This document shows positions 22,708-35,200 of a stretch of 64,000 nucleotides of DNA, piece after piece. A program made the translations under genes and the position numbers. The stretch lies in the NCBI GenBank assembly GCA_017590115.1, contig JAGGNK010013114.1:1984001-2048000 (forward strand), read 5' to 3'. Under the pieces are notes generated by a model. That model made no database searches and had not been told where the DNA came from. It saw only the letters and a list, made by a program, of their open reading frames with translations. How positions within the stretch are numbered: the stretch's first letter is position 1; each line of letters opens with the position of its first letter. Origin of the DNA: Montifringilla adamsi (taxonomy: Eukaryota > Chordata > Aves > Passeriformes > Passeridae).

Positions 22708-25700
22708 GTATGAGGCATATTTTTTGTGGTAACAATTTTAATTTACCAGAAACTCAAATGAGCAGAAAGATGAGAAAGAGCCCACATAAAGACCACTCAC
22801 TTTTATTTGGGAATCAGTCTTATTGATTACTCTTTCTGCTTCCAAAGGTAATTTACTTTTAGTAATGATACTATTTTTATATTTCTATGAATTCTTGTTA
22901 TTGTTAATAAGCTACTGGGGTTAGCTGGATCCTCCTGGATCAATCACAGATAGTTCCATTCACAGTGGCTCAAAATGCCTAGTTTTCTTGGAAATTATTT
23001 GTACCTTCTCATAGACTGAGAACAATTTTTTGTCCTATATACCACTGTTACAACTTCTGTCAGAGGAACTTGACTCAAGGTCACCTGCCTGCCCATTTTA
23101 CATTACTTATTACACTCACATATAGCAAACAATTGTTTTGAAAAACAAAAAATGTTTGTGATAGGTTTTTTACCATATGGAGAAATGTATGGAAACCTAG
23201 AACAGTAAAGCTGCAAATTGGTTTGTGTGCTAATCACATTTACTGATGCAGTGGGATAGAAGCAAGTCTAATTTTGGGATGCCTTTGCTTTACTTTTCTG
23301 GACCGCTGGATATTTTATAGTTATGTATGTAATTTCTTTTAAGAGATTCAGGAAACCACTAGACATTTGTTTCAGTTGTGACGTGTGAATTTTACTTCAG
23401 ATGTCATCTGTAAACTCTGTGAATAAAACTTATATTAAAGGAATGTAGCCCAAACTTGAGGCAGTGGAACAGGATGCAGTCTGTGCCTGTAGCTGCCTCC
23501 TGTGTCTGATGCCACTGTGGTGTTCCTTACCAGAGAGTTCCCAGGAGGTGTGACTGGCTGCTGTACTGTTATACCAGGATCTCTACAAATATCACTCATG
23601 ACTCAGTTCACACTGCCAGGAGTCCCTCTGGAAAAGGGAAGCTCTTCTTAATAAGAATAAATAATTAATAAATAAATACATAAATAATAAAATATATTAA
23701 CAACAACAACAACAACTAGTTAATTTGAGGCTGATGTGTCTTGTGCCTAGCTCAGCTTTGCAGGAGGGATGGAGGAGTCAAGTTTCTTCCTGGAATCTGC
23801 ACAGTCAGGTAACACATGAACAAATTCTGCTCAGTGGGAGAGAATCACAGAGGTGCTTACAAGCAAATATCCAGAGAGACTTAAAGGAGAAATAAACACA
23901 TCCTCTTCCCTTGTCTACCTCAGTCCAAACCAATTTGCTTTCATTTTTGGTGCCCCAGGCAGCTTCTCTGCTTCCAGCAGTCTTTTGCAGGAGGAACATG
24001 AGGGTTTTCTGAGTGCTGGTGCCTCTGAGGGCTTCTTCAGGAGTAACAACAGTTTATGCTTTCCCCCTTATTCAATGCAATGTCTAAGGGCACCATCCAG
24101 TTGACAAACAGTAAGAAGAGCAATTAAAGAGAATAAAACAATGTGATGTTGCTACTAACCATCATCTAAAATGATAACAGTCTGTAATGTACTCTAATTA
24201 TCTAATTAATTATACTATTAATCACTAATTAATGCATATTTTAAGAGATTGGAAAAATGTGCTTTAAAAGTGCTGTAATTGTCTGGCTGTATCTGTGATT
24301 TGACACTGAAAATGCTCACCAGGAAAAACACTCTTGTCTGTAACACAGCAGATTTCCTGAGGGGCATGCAGAAGTCAAAAGACATTACTTTGCTGCAGTG
24401 ACTAGACAAATCTTGAGATCACTTGAAACAGTATTGGGGAAAGACTGGCATTTTCCTTTTGGCCATAAAGATGCTCATCCCGTTCACCACTTTGCAAATT
24501 TGCTCAGAAATGTTTCCAAACAATGACTAAAATGTCTCTGGAACAATGTGAATATGTAAGACTACAATTGTGTCTGGAAACACCACAAATATTTGTCTGA
24601 GCTGGAACAGACTTTTGATTTTTTAAAATACATATTTATTAATAGGAAAACTTTGTGGCAGGCATATTTTTCTCATTACAAGGGAGAGCTTCCTTCCTGC
24701 TTGAGTAAGTGTGCTTACTGCTTAAGTGCATTATAAATTCTGTGCTTTTCTGCATAGAATGAGTCTCTTCTAAGTTTGTGAAGGCCACAATTTCTACTCA
24801 TGGAGTTGCCAACAGTCTTATGAGTGTGGTATAAAAACTGTCCCGTAATATCCCTCAGAGCCTTGAGTAGGGATGGTTGTCCTAAACCAGTCATCAGTCC
24901 AGGATGACTGTTTCTTCTCACGTGTGAGTCAGCTGGGAGCTGTGTATGTTCATCTCAGTTATGCCATTGTCACACCATTGCATTGCAGCAACAGTTATTT
25001 CATTAGATGTCTATTGTTTTTGTCATCCTGTTCCCAGGGTGGAGGGGAAGGTAATGCATGGTAAGGAATGAATGATGCCTGGAAAAAAGCATTATGATTG
25101 TTTCTGATTTATATAAATTATAGGTTAGATGTAGCTGTCATCACGAAAGGATGCTGGGATTGACAGATTTTGTGGATAGGGTGTTGGAAACTTAGTTACA
25201 AAGAACACTTGTTCTGTACATAAGCTTGAGACTTAAATTTTTTTAACTACCTGTTGTGTTTACTAGAAATTTGGACTGAATTTATGTTGAGTACGGGGTT
25301 GTTTTCTATTTTCTGATTTCTAATTTCTCTGAAAAGTTAGGTGTTTACACAGTATTGAAAGTACTCTTAATAAAAAGAAAGATTCGAAGTGAACCAGCTT
25401 CTCCCTTCCCTATTTTTTCTCACCTAATCAGTCAGCCAGTTGTAGCTGATTGCATCTTATCTATACTTGAACACACTCTATTTAATCAAGATTAAACTTG
25501 CTTTTGCAAGTTGCAAAAATCTGTCAGTGGTAAAATTAAGAACAGTGTAATTTTTAGTTGGGCACTGCATTTACCAAAAGCCACAGAAAATGAATAAAAC
25601 TGTTTATTAGACAAAAAAATATGTTTGTGAAAGACAAGCTCTTTCCTTCCCAAGGGCTTTCAGCTCAAAGAACAAGGTTTGGGTTAGACTGACAGGAAGT

Positions 25701-26353
25701 GGGAAAACCAGACGAGCAAAGAAACAAAACAGAATTTTATGTTTATAAATAATTTAAAAAAATTAAGCTTTTTCAATAAACAATTGAAAAGCTAACTAGA
25801 TGCTCAGTTGGACTATGACCATGGATAAAGTTCCAAAGGAAAGAGAATATAATGAGTCTGAGTCCTATTTTATTAGTCATGGACCTTATATTTTTCCTTG
25901 ATGTTAAAAAAAAAAAAAATTGCAGAGGAATCAAATCTGTATCCTCAGTAACAAAAAATAATTCTCCTAGAGCAATTGTAATAATTCACTATAGGAGCCC
26001 TGAGTAATAATTTCTGGATTTCATCATCTAGATTCCTGGGGATGGGTAAACTGGGTTAATTAGGGAACCATTCTCCCTTGGGAGAACTGGAGAATCTTGT
26101 CTCCAAGTTCTGAGTCTAGCAGGGTACTGCCTTGCAAGATCAGTGACACCTGAACCCAGGACAGGAAGTTCTGGTCTCCACTGCTCCCACATTTCTCTTA
26201 TCCACATATATTGGCAGGTATTGGAATTTTCCTTAGGAAGCTGGGGAGCTGAAATACTGCAACACATAATCCCCTTGTAATGTTTTACTTAGCTGAGTGT
26301 ACCACAAGTTTAGAAGCAGATGGTTTGTATTTTCCCATGGAAGATTTAGAAAA
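22708..26353. other. Unique non-coding DNA with short simple repeats
   Basis: Contains an AT-rich simple region with a perfect (CAA)n run (23650-23716), a TAATTA-dense patch (24194-24236) and an A run (25905-25919). No gene is supported. The frames at 23805-24104, open on both strands, are unrecognised. Confidence 0.55.
23650..23716. repeat. AAT-rich simple repeat and (CAA)n microsatellite
   Basis: ATAA/AATA units (23650-23698) run into five or six perfect CAA units (23699-23716). The CAA part is likely length-variable. Confidence 0.85.
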
Positions 26354-26480
26354 TTGTGGGCAAGTCCTTACTCTCAACATGATAAACTTCTGAGCATTTT
26401 TGCAAAATACTCAGGAACATCTCTGTGCCACAGTTTCTTTCTGTATGGCTGGGTAAACCGTACAGATAATCCTTACAGCA
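26354..26480 (+). repeat. Ancient MIR-like SINE relic
   Basis: TGTGGGCAAGTCCTTA (26354) and, after an insertion of about 50 bases, ATCTCTGTGCCACAGTTTCT, then GGGTAAACCGTACAGATAATCC. This parallels the MIR core order 'TTGGGCAAGT', 'CTCTGTGCCTCAGTTTCC', 'GTAAAATGGGGATAAT'. It is degraded and named by pattern only. The 135-codon open frame that starts at 26297 crosses this relic, which argues against that frame being a gene. Confidence 0.45.
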
Positions 26481-27944
26481 GCTCTGGCTTGGAGGAGAAA
26501 GGCTGTCCTGGTCAGGATAGGTCAGGCTGGCTCTTCCCTTCCTGCTGCTTTGAGTGCCACGGGAGCTGCCCGTGGTGTTGCTTTATGCCAAGTGTCTGTG
26601 GCTGGCGTCAGCACAGGGCTCTGGATCCAAGGAGAGAGGGTTTGTTCATGAGAAGTGGAGAATCAGAAAAAGGGCATAATAACTTTTTTTTACTGTCTAT
26701 TTAACCGTGTTGGGAAGAATGGGCAAATGGCTCTGGATTTTGTCCTTTTTGGGTGTTTTTAGCCTATAAACAACTGAAGCAGCTTTGAATTTTGTCTGGA
26801 GCTTGAATGGCTCAGGCAGAGATTGCTGAGGCTCTGTTTACCACAGCTCAGATATGGAACAGCTGTTAAGCTTCTGGATTTTTGTAACATTGTTAATATA
26901 ATTAGGTTGCATACAATACTCTGTTCCAATCTAATTTTTCAGTGATGCCACATTTGACATTCTGTAGTGAACATTATCATTCCTCTGTACAGTTGAAATT
27001 CAAACATCTTTTTTTACCACTGAATGATTTTCTTGCCTTTTCTTTTAGAGAAACATATCTTTTTAAAAATTTCATCTTGCAAGAAAGAACATCTCCAAAA
27101 CATTCCTACTGCGTGCACATTCAAAGAGTTCTCTGTTCAAAAGCAGAAGCCTAATTGTTAGTGAGTCACTTTCAATGTCTGATTCTGTTAAATATACTGC
27201 AGATGAGATCTAGGCAAAGATAAAAGGAATTTTAATCCTGAGTTGAGGAGAGCAGGTTTACAGTAATATCTCAACCACACAGGAAGGAGACCCTTTTGTG
27301 ATTTAAACATGAAGTTATTGTTTTAAAATCTCCTTTGAAAATAACAGATTTACTGTTTAATGTAACCCTTACTCCACTTGGGTTTAATTCAGGATAAATA
27401 TTTTGGCTTTTTCTCTGCAGGAGCAGTTTGATATTGAAACATGTATAGTGGTTCTAGTGCTGTTATCCTGATTTTCTTTGTGTCCTTTAATCACCTGCTG
27501 ATCCAATATTTCCTCCATTTTTTTCTCCCTGTGTAAATACTCAGTGACCTCATCTCATCTCTGTGCAGACTGCAGGGCAGCTGGCAGCCTTACACGTGAT
27601 GTTCTTCTCTCCTCCCCTCCCCACCCCCCAGACACTGGGGTCTGAATAGTTCTTAATGAAATTTACATATTCATGAAAATAAAGTCTTAAGCACAGGAAA
27701 CCAACATGCAGAGTTGCATTAATATTGTAAGGTCTACCATTCAGGGTTTTTATGTGCAAACTGTTCCCATAGCTGTGTCTGTATTAGTCCAAGATCAGTC
27801 TTCCAGCAATGGCCGTGTGTTTTTATGTGCAGCACAATGACACCTGGTGTGTTTGTTTTGCCATTTCTCACTCGCACCAGTTACGAGCATGCATAATTTT
27901 GATAACCTTCTCCCATCTATTGTGTGAATGAGGTAAATGACGCG
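26481..27944. other. Unique non-coding DNA
   Basis: Includes a somewhat GC-richer portion (26500-26640) with a small perfect hairpin CCACGGG/CCCGTGG around 26557-26575. A pyrimidine tract ending TTCTCTGCAG at 27420 is followed by a 16-codon open run that ends in TGA and has no donor, so it is not called as an exon. Confidence 0.5.
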
Positions 27945-28072
27945 TTCCTCCTTTCACAGATATGGACAGATGAACTGACTTCCTCATGAGCAAACAGAAG
28001 TTGTGTTGCGTAGCCAAAAATGCATCCTCTGGCTACTAACCCAGTCCTTAGCAATGCGGCTGAGAGAGGAGT
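27945..28072 (-). repeat. Ancient MIR/L2-like relic
   Basis: Plus strand reads TCCTCCTTTCACAGATATGG, then CAGATGAACTGACTTCCTCA, then CTGGCTACTAACCCAGTCC. This matches the order of the reverse-complemented MIR/L2-type 3' part: 'CCTTTTACAGATGAGG', 'AACTGAGG..TGACTTGCC', 'CTGACTCCCAACCCAGTGC'. It is a diverged, old copy. Together with the relics at 5573 and 26354 it suggests a slowly eroding ancestral amniote SINE/LINE layer in this region. Confidence 0.4.
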
Positions 28073-31000
28073 TTGCTGTATGTAATGTCCTTGGAAATTT
28101 GTACAGAAGTTTTGCAGTTGTTCAAGGACAAATTAACAGCAGCAGTCTCCTGATTTTCTGATTTTTTTCTAGCTTGCATATGTGAATTGCATGACTAGTA
28201 TAGAGGGCAAACCTTGGGATTCATGTTCTGCAGGCATCCCTTGACTCTGTATCAATGCTTCTGAGAAGGAAATATTCCTTTGATTTTTTTTTTTTTTTCT
28301 CATCTCCTCTTTAGAAGTCCCCTGAGGGAAATACCAAAACTATCATATTCCCATTGTCCTCATTTATCTAAAACTCAATTTCTAGAAATTAAGTCTGGTA
28401 TTGTTTGTCCTAACCCAGTACACATGGCAAATAGTGCGTTACCTTTCTTCTGCAGCCTTTTTTCTCTTTTTCATATTTGTACACACTTGCAAGGCCACCC
28501 TACCAGTCTTCCTACAAAATAATGCCAGTCCTTCAATTGCTCCTTGGCAGTAAATTTCCCGATGCCCACTCTTTCCTATTACTTTCCCTTGGAGGTTCTC
28601 TCATTTACAGTTCATACTGGTGGCCTCCCTCTTTGTCAGTGTCCCCAGCAAGTCCCTCCACTTTGTAATGGCCTCATCACACACTTTGTGACATAACTGT
28701 CAGCCAACATATGAACTCTAAAACATTCACGACGAAGCAAGAAAACAAATTCCATTTGCTGAATGTTGGTTTCTGAATTGACACTCACTTGACCACTAAG
28801 TTGTGTTTGTGGATTGTTCTATACCCTCCTTATGCCTCTGTCGATCAGTCAGCATATCTGTATAGTTCACCTATTTCGGTCATCGCTTTGCTTCCTCTTT
28901 TGGATTATTATTGGTAGTAGTACTTATCTTGGGTTTGTGTTTTTGGTGAAACTTTATATATAAAACTAACACTTCTGTATTAGTTTTCCTGAACTTCCTT
29001 ATTTTTATGATTGCCTTGTCCTCTTTGATTTCTCTTAATTCAGCTTTACTCATCTGAGAATGTCTGATCATATCCTAAAACCAAGTGAGAAGCACATCTC
29101 CACTGAGAATGCCACCAGCTGGACAGTAACATGTTCAAGTGCTGCTGTCCGGACTGTGTAACTGGCATGTTACAGTATGAACATAAGCAGAAAATCTTCT
29201 CAGAACTAACCCTGAGCATCCTCCTTGTACCTTTCACTGTGTCTGCTGCCATCATCAAAAAACTCTGCAAGCTTAGTGTTCTTCGGTTACCATTTTGCAG
29301 AGGTTCAAGTTGTGTCTACACAGAATTGCTTTACTTTAACTAATGCAGGTGACATAAACACTGGAGGCATAATCTAAGCTTTTGGTGCAAGAACTCAAGG
29401 AATCTGTCCTTAACTGTCTACTTTCTTTGTGTTTTAGTAGTAAGAATAAAGTTTACATGAGAGTGCTGCACTGTTTTGCAATCGCAGCTCCATTTTGGTG
29501 TACAGGGAAAGTTTACAGCATTAGAAGAGAGAAATTGTGTTGTCAATTTTTCCTGTATTTTTGTTAACCATAAATCTGAATCTCCAGAAAGAGTACTCTA
29601 AAGTTTTGAAATTTATGTAAAGCCTGTATGAATTTAACTTTTTCTCTTCAAGCCTTCAAATATCCTGTCTTTAGCACATGGGCAGCTGATGTTCTGCAAC
29701 TGGTCTACTTGTCCTTTCTCCAAGCATCTGTTTTCTCTCTGATCACATTCTTACAAAAGAATGAAGGAAAAGCAATATAAAGCTGAGGGTCTTTCTTTCA
29801 CATAATCTGTGATTGTGATTTTATCTAATGCCTTGTCTACCAGCTTTGTTTTTAATTCAGGCTTCAGAAAAAATTTAGTTAGGTCAAATTGATCTCATGA
29901 CTGCCATGTAAATGAGCATTGGCATCTACCTTCATTCTACTGAGAGAAGATCAATTTTTAAGCTGGGTAATTTAGTCATAGCTTAATATAGAGAAAATTG
30001 ACTGGTTAAAACATTTATTGTCCCATATAGTAAAAAAAAAAAAAAAAATACATGAAACTTCAGCCCTAGTAATGAAATCAGTGGTTACTAAAGGCTAAGG
30101 GTTTTGGGTTACCATTTATACAGTTGCTATCAAGTCAACTGAAAGTCTCTCTCATGCTGCCTCCAGAAGGACTTATATCAGACTTCTAGGTAAGAGTATA
30201 CAACATATTGCTTTACTCTCAGTAAATGCATAACTTCTCTTTCTCATGCTGTATCCTTGAAAGAGGTCAAATATAGAAGAAGGGTCTTTAAAACAAGGCA
30301 TTGTAACATGAAAGAGGTAACCTAGAATACTGGGAGGATTGTTTTTAATATTAAAATGTATTTTCTAAACCTATCTTCATCTTTTCTTTACTTCTCAGAC
30401 CAATCTATTTCAGGGCTGCTGATCTACAGGTTAAAGGTATATGTGCAGGAAGTTTGTCATTATTAGTTCAGCTCAAAAGGATATGCATCATAGCTATATT
30501 TCTACTAATGATATTTGACTGAAAATAAAGTATTGTTTTAGATAAATAAAGGAAAGCCTTATTGTAAAAAATGCCAAAATTTTAAAGGTTTTGATACAGT
30601 TAAAAGCTTTTTTTTTTTTACCCATAAGGAAATCATAAAGAAAATAAAAGGAATGCTATTGAAGGGGAAAATGTAGTGAAAAGAAAATAATAGATCAATA
30701 ATAATTGATTCATTTCTTCAAGTCCTGGAGGTAAAAAATTAAAAATGTGGAGAAAAATTATGCATTCGTAACAGAGAATATTGCATCTCAATCAGGGAAC
30801 TCTAAGTGTTAATACCAGATTATGCAAGTAGTTTGAACTAGCCTGTGATTTTGTGCTGCATGTTAGAGATCAGGAGAGGGAGCAGATTGTCTTGTTTTTA
30901 GAAGTGTGATATAGTGTCATGTGTGAAAGTCAAGCTCCCTCTTCTCCCTCTTGGAAGCTGTGCTTGTTTCTTTTATTAGTGGAAATTTAAATAAAATTTA

Positions 31001-31499
31001 CAATGATACCCTGATATACAGTAAAATGTGCTCTAACTTCTAGAGAACATGCCTAATGCTGATAACTAAGGAGTGTTAAAGATAGAGGTTAACCATTCCT
31101 GACCTCCTTTTTGTAGTATTTTACTCTCTTCTGACAAAAGCCAGGACTTTCAGACTTATTCTGGCAGGAATGTGGGGGGGTTAAGCCCTTTGGCAGCATA
31201 TGCAGAATGAGCATAAATGCCAGCTTCATTGTGTCAGTCTCAAAGGAATTTTTTTCCCTGGAGCAGCTGTGAAGGGAACTAATGAAACACTGAGCATTTG
31301 TTAACTAACAAGGTTGGTGAATAGTGAGTAACTAATTTACATGGCAGGCAGCAGCTTTCTATGAAAACCTTCATTTTTTTGTGACTGTGGGTGTAATAAT
31401 GATTTTTATCACTGCTGTCATTGGGGGCAGACTGTTCTCTTTACCTCTTCAGCCTCTTCAGTGGGCAGAGGGAAAAAAGGGAACAGTACGGCAGAGCAG
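28073..31499. other. Unique non-coding DNA, no gene seen
   Basis: AT-rich sequence with T and A runs (28284-28299, 30032-30048, 30608-30619). Splice-like AG/GT pairs occur, for example near 30400-30436, but enclose only about 36 nt with no supporting signal. Confidence 0.5.
30032..30048. repeat. A homopolymer run
   Basis: Seventeen consecutive A. No retroposed sequence body was recognised upstream. Confidence 0.85.
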
Positions 31500-32230
31500 T
31501 AGTTGGCATATGACAGTAAAAAACTGGCTGCAGCTCTTGCCATTTTTTTGCAGCCAGCAGAGGCACAGGCAGCAGAAGTGTTTACAATTTATGTGGTTGG
31601 GTGGGTAACAGCCACTTTTCTGCTGTCAAAGCCAAGGCCAGCAGATGTTTACACCAACAGGGGAGTGTCTGAAAGACAAACCGCAGCTGGTCCTGATCAG
31701 CGGATGGAGACTTGGACCTGCGACCGGCAGAGTGGATGGACAGGCCTGAGTGTGGCCTGAGTGAGGACGGGCGGGTGCTCCCTCCTGCCGCGGCTGCGTG
31801 CGGGACAGCCCGGCTCCCCACAGAGCTCCAGCAGGGGCTGGGTGTAATTGCAGCCCAGCGTTCTGCACTGGCTGCTGTGTGCTGAGCAGCAGCCCCTCAG
31901 CGGCAATGACAGCAGTCGGTGGCTCCCAAAACCACTCTCAAAAGGTTTGGAGTGGCATCCCAGAAGATTCAGAGGGCGTGGCTATGCTGGGCATCACAGC
32001 AAACAAAGCAGAGCTGTCTGGAGCACTGCAGGTCTTCCTGCAGCACAGGGCTCTTCCTTTGTGTCGGGACAAGTACGTGGCCCGTGAGGGGACACAGGAA
32101 CTACCAGGCTGAATTCAGCACCCTCAGCCTGATGGGAAATTATTACACAGGGCTGGGGTTTGAATTGTGCAGAGGCAAATGGGATCCCTTCTCCACCAAG
32201 AGCAACAAAATTAAATACTCTCTGTAAAGT
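31500..32230. other. GC-richer, CpG-enriched segment of unknown origin
   Basis: Against an AT-rich background this segment is clearly richer in G and C, and CpG dinucleotides cluster at about 31680-31830 (CTGCGACCGGCAG, GGACGGGCGGG, CTGCCGCGGCTGCGTGCGG) with others to 32085. Many overlapping frames of 60-104 codons are open on both strands because stop codons are rarer in such sequence; none is recognisable. Options are a small CpG island with a promoter or first exon of an unannotated transcript, or a young mobile element I do not recognise. I found no TG...CA ends with flanking duplications. Confidence 0.45.
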
Positions 32231-35200
32231 AGGCCTCACACCCTTTTCTTGGTGCCTACATCAGGGAATTTCCCTTTTTAATTTAAAAAATAGGAACAGA
32301 TGGTGCTGCCCACTTCTCTTTCCAATCCTTTTTATTCCGCAGCCTTTTTTGTGAGCAAACTTGAACAGGATCTGGAGGGTTAAACTTGCTTCTCTTCCTC
32401 TTGATCTTGATCCAATTTAAACTTAGTCCTCATCTCCTCTTTGGAGAGTCTGTGCTCCACAAGGTGTTATCAAACTCTGGATAAAGGGTAGAATGCACCT
32501 GTGACTGGCATGAAAACTGTGCCACCATGCAGAACAAAATGGTGGCAGAAGCAATGTGCAGAACTGACTTCTTGTTACAGTGGTTGTCTTTTACTAGTTG
32601 ACTATAACAAAGGATTCCCTCTTTAAAGACAAGTAACCATATTCAGCCCCATAAATTGTAAAAATATTTTTTTTTTTGCATAGGTAAACCATTTCAACAA
32701 GTCTGAGAAAAAAAAATTTCTGCCCAGCAGCAGGTACTATCAAGATTTTCATACCAACTGATGTTTTGTAATGTGTTTGCACAGAAGGGGAGGAATGGAT
32801 GTACCACTCATCCTTCTGTAATGCTAGGTCATGGCACACAGTGGGGTATAAAAATGGCTCTGTCACATCTGCCTTTCTTCAGATGCCAGTCCAAGAAATG
32901 GTCTGTGAAGCTTGGGAGATATTAGCAGAAAGGAATATCTAAATTTTTGTGTCTTTGTCAGGACTGTGAGGCCAAAAGGCTATAGCAAATCTGGTCTTAG
33001 GCAACAAATACAATGTAACATAAATTGGGTGCTTACCACTTTTAAATGCTTTCATGTTCAGTGATGTCTTGGTAAGACAAATTTCATAATCTGTCCATAT
33101 ACAGACTATGAACATCAAGGTCCTGCACAAGTTTATGATGTTATTTTCTAAATCTGCATGTATTTCCAGTTTTAGGGAAAAATCTGACCTCAACCATAGG
33201 CAATGCCAGTCGTATGAAAATCACATGTCATTATTATGAGAGGCCCCATCCCTGTCATTGCCTCTCAAGAACGTCCCAAGTCAGAGTCCAGCTACTGAGA
33301 GGTGAAATTTTGAGTGTCCTTAAAAGACCCAAAAAAAGGTAACATTTATATAGGTGTGGTAGTGATCAAAGTGTCTTTATTACACAGTTCAATGAGTTCT
33401 TGTGCACTCCATGTCTTCTGCCAACTCTGTTAGCTACTTGCTCTGACAAGTAATACATTTAATAAGAAAAAATGAAAAATACCATTCTGTGTTCAAACAT
33501 CCTACAAATATCCATTTAAATATATTTTTACACAAATTCCATAGGTTGACAAGCTTGTATTTGAGAAAAAAATGGCATTTCCTAATCCTATATTTGATTT
33601 TCTCTGTTATGGACTAAATCCAATTGCCTGGAGTGGAATAAACCTTGGTAAAATATGATATTTGTCTTTGTTAATCATGCAGAACACACACAGCTCAAAA
33701 ATATACTGAGGTGGAATAATGAGCCCTCAATATGCATCCTGGAAAATAAATTCTGGAAGAAATGGGCCCTGTGCTAATATCCAATCTGATAACCTCTTCC
33801 TGCTGAAAAACCTACTGGAAAACTTGAGATGTGGATTGTTGCTTTTTTGGGTTTTTTCCCCCTTCCATCAGTAGTTCTCTTGCACAGGTTTTTCAAAAAT
33901 ATTTTCATGTTCAGAAGGTGTAGGAATGTTTTACTCTCCCATAAGCTCATATCATTTGCACAGCTCTCCACTGGCTTCCCAGTTCTTCACAAAGATGATG
34001 CAGATTCACCTTCTTGGTATCTGTGTCCCATTATGGATGGCCATGCTGCTGGATAGAGTCACAGTGCGGGGCTGTCCTGATGTAAGTTGTGTCCTACACG
34101 CATGCCCTTGCCAGAAAATAGCCTTCTCAGTCTTCAGAATTTTGAGGAACAATGTTAATGAGTACACTTGCTAGCTAGCACACCTTATCCTTCTCCTTGC
34201 TAACCGCAAGCTCATCTTTGGCATTACTCTTGGCTGATGTGACTCTTTAGCCTCATGAGTTTCCTGATCTTATTACCCTAAGGATATCCAAAGTCTTAGA
34301 GGAGTCCCATTTTCACAAAGGTGAAGATAACACAGGAAAACCTGTGTTCTTACTTACTTATAGACCATAAATATTTATTTGGTCCATCTGATCTACCCCC
34401 AGCCCCACTCAGTGCAGGCGAGATGATCCATGTGTGGAAGGCTTTGTGGCTTTGCTGGAATCTAAGCTCTGAAGTGCAATGGTCCAGCTCAGTGGACCTG
34501 TCCTGGGTCTGGCTGGATGTTAGTAGGACTGACTCCCACCACCTATTATCATATTTTATAAAGGGAGATTATAGTCTGGCAATTCTGCCTTTCCTCTTAG
34601 CCAGTTAGTAAGCAAATTAACAGTATTGACTCATACCAGATACAATGAATGCATAACTTCCCCTTTTGTCTCCTACTCTAATACCTGCCTACTTTTCTTA
34701 ATTGAAAATCAGTTTGATTTCAACAGGTTTTTTTCTGTCAATCCATGTTTCTCAATCCTTTTTGTCTGAAATCTCTCTGTTCCTGAGTTACTTGCTGATG
34801 AGTAGGCCACAGTCATTTCAGCCAACCCATATACCACAAATTACGTATTCTCACTGTAGACATTTTTATCTCATCAATTTACATTTGAATCTGTTGGTGT
34901 TTGCCTGTTGTTAAAAAAATTGTTAGTGCTTTATCCATTTATTTGCCATTATCAAAATCCATTTGCCTTTATTTAGAAGGTGTCTTTAAATACAAAAGAC
35001 CTACTAAGGATCATGACAGCTTCCAGGTTTGCTTTAGGCAGAAGAAAAAAATTTCAAGGTGGAAGAACACCCACCAGCACACAAGCTGTCCAGCGAGCTG
35101 CAGAACTTCAGCTGCAGTAGGCTTTTCTCTGTTACTGAGAATCATTTTGATTCCTTGTGGAACTGGGTTATCAATTAGATTAATCAATATTTTAATCCAG

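Noticed and set aside
26297..26704. Longest open frame in the window (135 codons, plus strand)
   Set aside because: No recognisable domain, cysteine- and tryptophan-rich mixed composition, and it runs across an apparent MIR-like relic. Length is within chance for a window of this size.
27421..27473. Possible exon after TTTTTCTCTGCAG
   Set aside because: Open for 16 codons only, then TGA, with no donor; pyrimidine tracts ending in CAG are common in AT-rich introns.
30405..30440. Possible 36-nt microexon between CTTCTCAG and GTATAT
   Set aside because: Weak donor, tiny size and no peptide evidence.
31582..32239. Several overlapping frames of 64-104 codons on both strands as possible genes
   Set aside because: Open on both strands because of raised GC; no domain, no consistent splice pattern. 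Kept only as a CpG-enriched segment.
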